Source of the DNA: Ochrobactrum quorumnocens | GTDB lineage: Bacteria > Pseudomonadota > Alphaproteobacteria > Rhizobiales > Rhizobiaceae | DNA: 64,000 nucleotides | Direction of reading: 5' to 3' | NCBI RefSeq assembly: GCF_002278035.1 | Contig: NZ_CP022603.1 | Location: forward strand, 558,001-622,000 | Shown: positions 61,100 through 64,000 of the stretch, piece after piece | How the letters are laid out: each line of letters opens with the position of its first letter | How positions within the stretch are numbered: the first letter of the stretch is position 1 | Made by a program: the position numbers and the translations under genes | The notes under the pieces: model-generated | Told to the model about the DNA's origin: nothing | Database searches by the model: none | Seen by the model: only the letters and a program-made list of their open reading frames with translations

Positions 61100-61896
61100 G
61101 TAATCCCCTCGCCTGCGAGGTAAACACCGACAACAGTAAGCGCCAGTGCCAACCCCGGCAAGATCGACAGCCACGGCGCAGAACGCAGGACTGTGCGCCC
61201 TTCAGCGATCATGCCGCCCCATGTCACGCGATTGGGATCACCCAATCCGAGAAATGACAATGCGGCTTCAATCAGAATAGCGGACGCAACAATCACCGGC
61301 ACAAGCGCCAAAACTGGCGGCAATGCATTGGGCAATATCTGCCGGAAAGCAATCTCCAGCGGATGCATTCCAATAACGCGGGCAGACGCCACATAGTCGC
61401 GCTCGCGGATAGACAGCACTTGCCCCCGTGTTAGGCGTGCCGCCTGCGTCCAGCTCGACAGGGCGATTGCAGCAACCAATACTGGAAGCGACGGTCCGGC
61501 AATGCTGACCAAAGCAAGCGCCAGGAGAAAGCCCGGTACGGTCTGAAAAGCTTCCGTTATTCGCATCAGCACTTCATCGGCAAGTCCGCCAGCGAACCCC
61601 GCCAACGTTCCGACGATGCTTCCTATCAAGATGGAAGCGGCGGCGGCAGTAAGACCCACGATCAGCGATGTGCGACTTGCATGAAAGAGCTCGGCCAGCA
61701 CATCGCGACCCAGCCGATCTGTTCCAAGCGGAAAAGACGCATTGTCGAAAGGCGCAAGCAAAGGTGATGCAACAATGCGCAGTGGATCGCCAGGAAAGAG
61801 CGTGGGCGCGATGAGAGCTGCAGAGATCAACACAAGCAGAATAATCGCACCCGCAATGCCCTCACCGGTTCCGAAATAGCGTTTGAACCCGCTCAT
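61048..61896 (-). CDS. Peptide/nickel-type ABC permease (DppC-like) with repeat-derived C terminus
   Basis: 282 residues, six membrane helices, starting by ATGA overlap with the upstream permease. Family features are LGTDRLGRDVLAELFHASRTSL, the cytoplasmic ATPase-contact loop VIGMHPLEIAFRQILPNALPPVL (shown by GMHPLEIAFRQILPNA), and ALSFLGLGDPNRVTWGGMI. After VYLAGEGI the last 16 residues are encoded by the repeat at 60995-61099, not by family sequence. Confidence 0.9.
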   Translation of the reverse strand: MSGFKRYFGTGEGIAGAIILLVLISAALIAPTLFPGDPLRIVASPLLAPFDNASFPLGTDRLGRDVLAELFHASRTSLIVGLTAAAASILIGSIVGTLAGFAGGLADEVLMRITEAFQTVPGFLLALALVSIAGPSLPVLVAAIALSSWTQAARLTRGQVLSIRERDYVASARVIGMHPLEIAFRQILPNALPPVLALVPVIVASAILIEAALSFLGLGDPNRVTWGGMIAEGRTVLRSAPWLSILPGLALALTVVGVYLAGEGITTASAQKSQSIIGKHDA

Positions 61897-62879
61897 GACC
61901 CGGCCTTTCCTGCAGCAATGCGCGGATCGAGCCAGAGATAAAGAAGATCGACGAGGAAATTGACCCCGATCACCATGATTGCGCTCGTCAGAATGACACC
62001 AAGCAACAACGGTGTGTCACGGCTTGCGACTGCTTCCTGCGCCAGTCGTCCGAGACCCGGCACGGCAAAGACGCTTTCGATCACGACGCTCCCGCCAAGC
62101 ATGGAAGCTGCTTGCAGCCCCAGCATAGTCACAAGCGGAAGCAATGCATTGCGCGCCACGTGCCGCAACACAATGCGCGGGCGCGAGATACCGCGCGCTT
62201 TCAATGCACGGACAAAATCCATGCGCCAGATATCGGCCATTGAAGCACGCATGACACGGAGATAAAGCGCCAGATAGATCAGCGCCAGCGACACAACCGG
62301 CAGCACCAAATGGCGCGCTATATCGATGGCGCGAGCCCATCCTTCTTTACCGGAGGCAATGGTTTCGATCCCGCTCGACGGCAGCCAGCGCAACCGGATC
62401 GAAAAAAGGATCACCAGGACCAGCGCCAACCAGAAACCGGGAATGGCATAAAGCACAAGCGAGGCGACAGACAGAAAACGGTCGCGGAAGCTGCCGGGCT
62501 TTGCACCGGCCACAATACCCAAAGCTGACCCGACGGCAAAAGACAGCGCAGTCGCAGTACCCATAAGCAACAATGTGTTGGGCAGACGCTCAAAGATCAC
62601 ATCGAGAATGGGGCGATTAAAACTGACGGACCACCCAAGATTGCCTTGAAAAAGGGAGGCAAGATAAGCGCCAAGCCGGTGCCAGATTGACTGATCCAGC
62701 CCCCAGCGGGCGCGCATTTCGGCAATAGCTGCAGCATCGCCGCCAAAACTGACGGCATAGGCATCCACAGCGTCGCCGGGAGCTGTTTCCAGCAACAGAA
62801 AACAACCAATGATAACAATCAGCAGCACGATTATGCTGCCGATCAATCGTTTCCTGAAAAGAGCAAGAATCTGCGTCAC
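61893..62879 (-). CDS. Peptide/nickel-type ABC permease (DppB-like)
   Basis: 328 residues with a GTG start, six membrane helices. DppB marks are APGDAVDAYAVSFG, RWGLDQSIWHRL, GNLGWSVSFNRPI, the ATPase loop FVRALKARGISRPRIVLRHVARNALLPLVT (shown by VRALKARGIS...RHVARNALLPLVT), and SVFAVPGLGRLAQEAVASRDTPLL near the C terminus. It forms the channel with the DppC-like partner. It follows the binding protein by 31 bp. Confidence 0.92.
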   Translation of the reverse strand: MTQILALFRKRLIGSIIVLLIVIIGCFLLLETAPGDAVDAYAVSFGGDAAAIAEMRARWGLDQSIWHRLGAYLASLFQGNLGWSVSFNRPILDVIFERLPNTLLLMGTATALSFAVGSALGIVAGAKPGSFRDRFLSVASLVLYAIPGFWLALVLVILFSIRLRWLPSSGIETIASGKEGWARAIDIARHLVLPVVSLALIYLALYLRVMRASMADIWRMDFVRALKARGISRPRIVLRHVARNALLPLVTMLGLQAASMLGGSVVIESVFAVPGLGRLAQEAVASRDTPLLLGVILTSAIMVIGVNFLVDLLYLWLDPRIAAGKAGS

Positions 62880-62910
62880 GAGCCGACGATACTATCAACC
62901 TTACAGTTCG

Positions 62911-64000
62911 TCACTGTGCAATCCAGATATTCGCCCAGTTAGAGACTGCCCAGCGTGGATTGTTGGAGACGTTTTTCACGCGCTCGTTAGCGACCGTTAT
63001 AAAGCCCCATTCGGCCACGTTGATGAGCGGGAGATCGCCTTCAACCAATTGCTGGAATTGATGATAAAGCGCAGTGCGCTTCTTTTCATCGATTTCATGC
63101 GCGGCTTTGGCAATCACCGCGTCCAGTTCTGCATTGGCGTAGCCACCCTGATTGGAGAACGGAACGCCCGCAGGAATTCCACTTTCAACCAGAATGGTGG
63201 TCGAAATAGCAGGATCACCGCGATAAACAGTTGGCGCGATTGCGAGATCAAAATCATGATCCGTATAAACCGCCTTCTGATGTGCAGCGGAATCATTGTT
63301 GACGATACGCGCATCAATTCCGATAACCGCAAGCGCTTGCCGCAGATAATCGCCAAACTGCTTGGTTTCATTGAAATAAGGTGCTGGCAGCAGTTTCAGC
63401 TCAAAGCGCATGCCATCATTACCGCGCTTGTAGCCAGCCTCGTCCAGAAGCTTGTTCGCCTTTTCCACATCGAAGGGATAAGCAGCGACATCGTCAGTAT
63501 AAAACTGGCTGTCGTATTGCGGAACGGGTCCGGTCGAAGACTTGGCATAGCCAAGGAAAATGGTCTTCACCACAAAATCGCGATCAATGGCATGGGCTAT
63601 TGCCTGCCGTACCTTGAAGTCTGCCAGTTCTTTGCGTCGATGATTGATCTCCACCACCAGCTGATAGGTAAGCGCCTCATAACCTTTGGAAACAACCGTC
63701 AGCCCCGGTACTTTTGAGATACGGTCGTGGTCAGCGAGAGGGACAGCAGAAAATGCTGCCAGGTCGATCTCTTCCGCTTCCAGCGCTCCAGCTGCTGCTG
63801 CACGGTCCGGCAGCACACGATAGATGATTTCATCAAGATAAGGCTCACCCTCAGCCCAATAATTCTCATTCTTCGCAAGCCGATAATATTCACCGGTCTT
63901 GTGTTCGGCATATTTGAAAGGTCCAGTGCCGATGAGTTTTTCATTGGCCGGGTTTGCAGCAATGTCAGTGCCCTCAAAAACATGTTTCGGTAGAACGGCA
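62911..64000 (-). CDS. Peptide/nickel-type ABC substrate-binding protein (5' end outside window)
   Basis: The frame is open from the stop at 62911 to the window edge (363 codons), so the N terminus and signal peptide are missing. The part seen has SBP_bac_5 signatures: AVLPKHVFEGTDIAANPANEKLIGTGPF (shown by KLIGTGPFKYAEH), YWAEGEPYLDEIIYRVLPD (shown by EPYLDEIIYRV), VRQAIAHAIDRDFVV, and the late DLPLINVAEWGF. It binds the transported solute and is the first gene of the operon. A peptide, nickel complex or opine-like solute is possible. Confidence 0.9.
   Translation of the reverse strand, partial: AVLPKHVFEGTDIAANPANEKLIGTGPFKYAEHKTGEYYRLAKNENYWAEGEPYLDEIIYRVLPDRAAAAGALEAEEIDLAAFSAVPLADHDRISKVPGLTVVSKGYEALTYQLVVEINHRRKELADFKVRQAIAHAIDRDFVVKTIFLGYAKSSTGPVPQYDSQFYTDDVAAYPFDVEKANKLLDEAGYKRGNDGMRFELKLLPAPYFNETKQFGDYLRQALAVIGIDARIVNNDSAAHQKAVYTDHDFDLAIAPTVYRGDPAISTTILVESGIPAGVPFSNQGGYANAELDAVIAKAAHEIDEKKRTALYHQFQQLVEGDLPLINVAEWGFITVANERVKNVSNNPRWAVSNWANIWIAQ

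Overview
The window looks like a chromosomal segment of an alphaproteobacterium of the Brucellaceae (Brucella/Ochrobactrum group). This rests on a pdhS-type cytoplasmic histidine kinase close to aceA and a ScfR-type regulator, a tRNA-His with A73 and no encoded G-1, dense short palindromic repeats, and many ABC/TRAP transporters for sugar acids, polyamines and peptides. Species is not resolved by eye. No prophage, plasmid gene, CRISPR array or complete insertion sequence was seen.

Layout. (1) 1-7.1 kb: partial alpha/beta hydrolase facing a membrane-anchored AraC regulator; a small exported protein; then a minus-strand envelope module (outer-membrane protein, class A acid phosphatase, DUF1254/DUF1214 protein, outer-membrane transporter-like protein) next to an AraC regulator, with a duplicated bipartite operator-like sequence upstream of two of the genes. 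(2) 7.3-20.4 kb: a YCII protein and a sugar-acid catabolic island: XylD-like dehydratase, two NAD(P)-dependent dehydrogenases, an FAD-linked 2-hydroxyacid dehydrogenase, a FadR-type GntR regulator, an XylX-like FAH-fold dehydratase, a DctQMP TRAP transporter, an EamA permease and an enolase-superfamily dehydratase. The XylD/XylX pair points to a Weimberg-type route from a pentonate to 2-oxoglutarate semialdehyde. (3) 21-27 kb: tRNA-His, pdhS, an AsmA-family protein. (4) 27-40 kb: potFGHI putrescine importer, ScfR-like regulator divergent from aceA, small proteins, bestrophin, class D beta-lactamase, puuA-puuB for putrescine catabolism. (5) 40.5-51.3 kb: Tat-targeted Hint-domain protein, amino-acid permease, HxlR/SDR pair, arogenate/prephenate dehydrogenase-like gene with a possible Tyr-Tyr leader peptide, DUF3088, DUF523, LysR/DUF1127 pair, GntR/MFS pair, HD phosphohydrolase, an SDR with a catalytic Tyr-to-Phe change. 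(6) 51.6-64 kb: zwf-pgl-edd (upper Entner-Doudoroff pathway), folD, two hypothetical proteins, proC, and a five-gene peptide/nickel-type ABC operon running off the end.

The observation I rate highest is structural. Many intergenic spaces hold 40-150 bp palindromic elements with ends TAGAGC...GCTCTA. Several begin exactly at a neighbouring gene's stop codon, or run into the gene and encode its last residues. The 99-bp copy at 50427-50525 supplies the stop codons of both convergent flanking genes; related copies encode the C-terminal tails of an ABC permease, an APC permease and the Hint protein.
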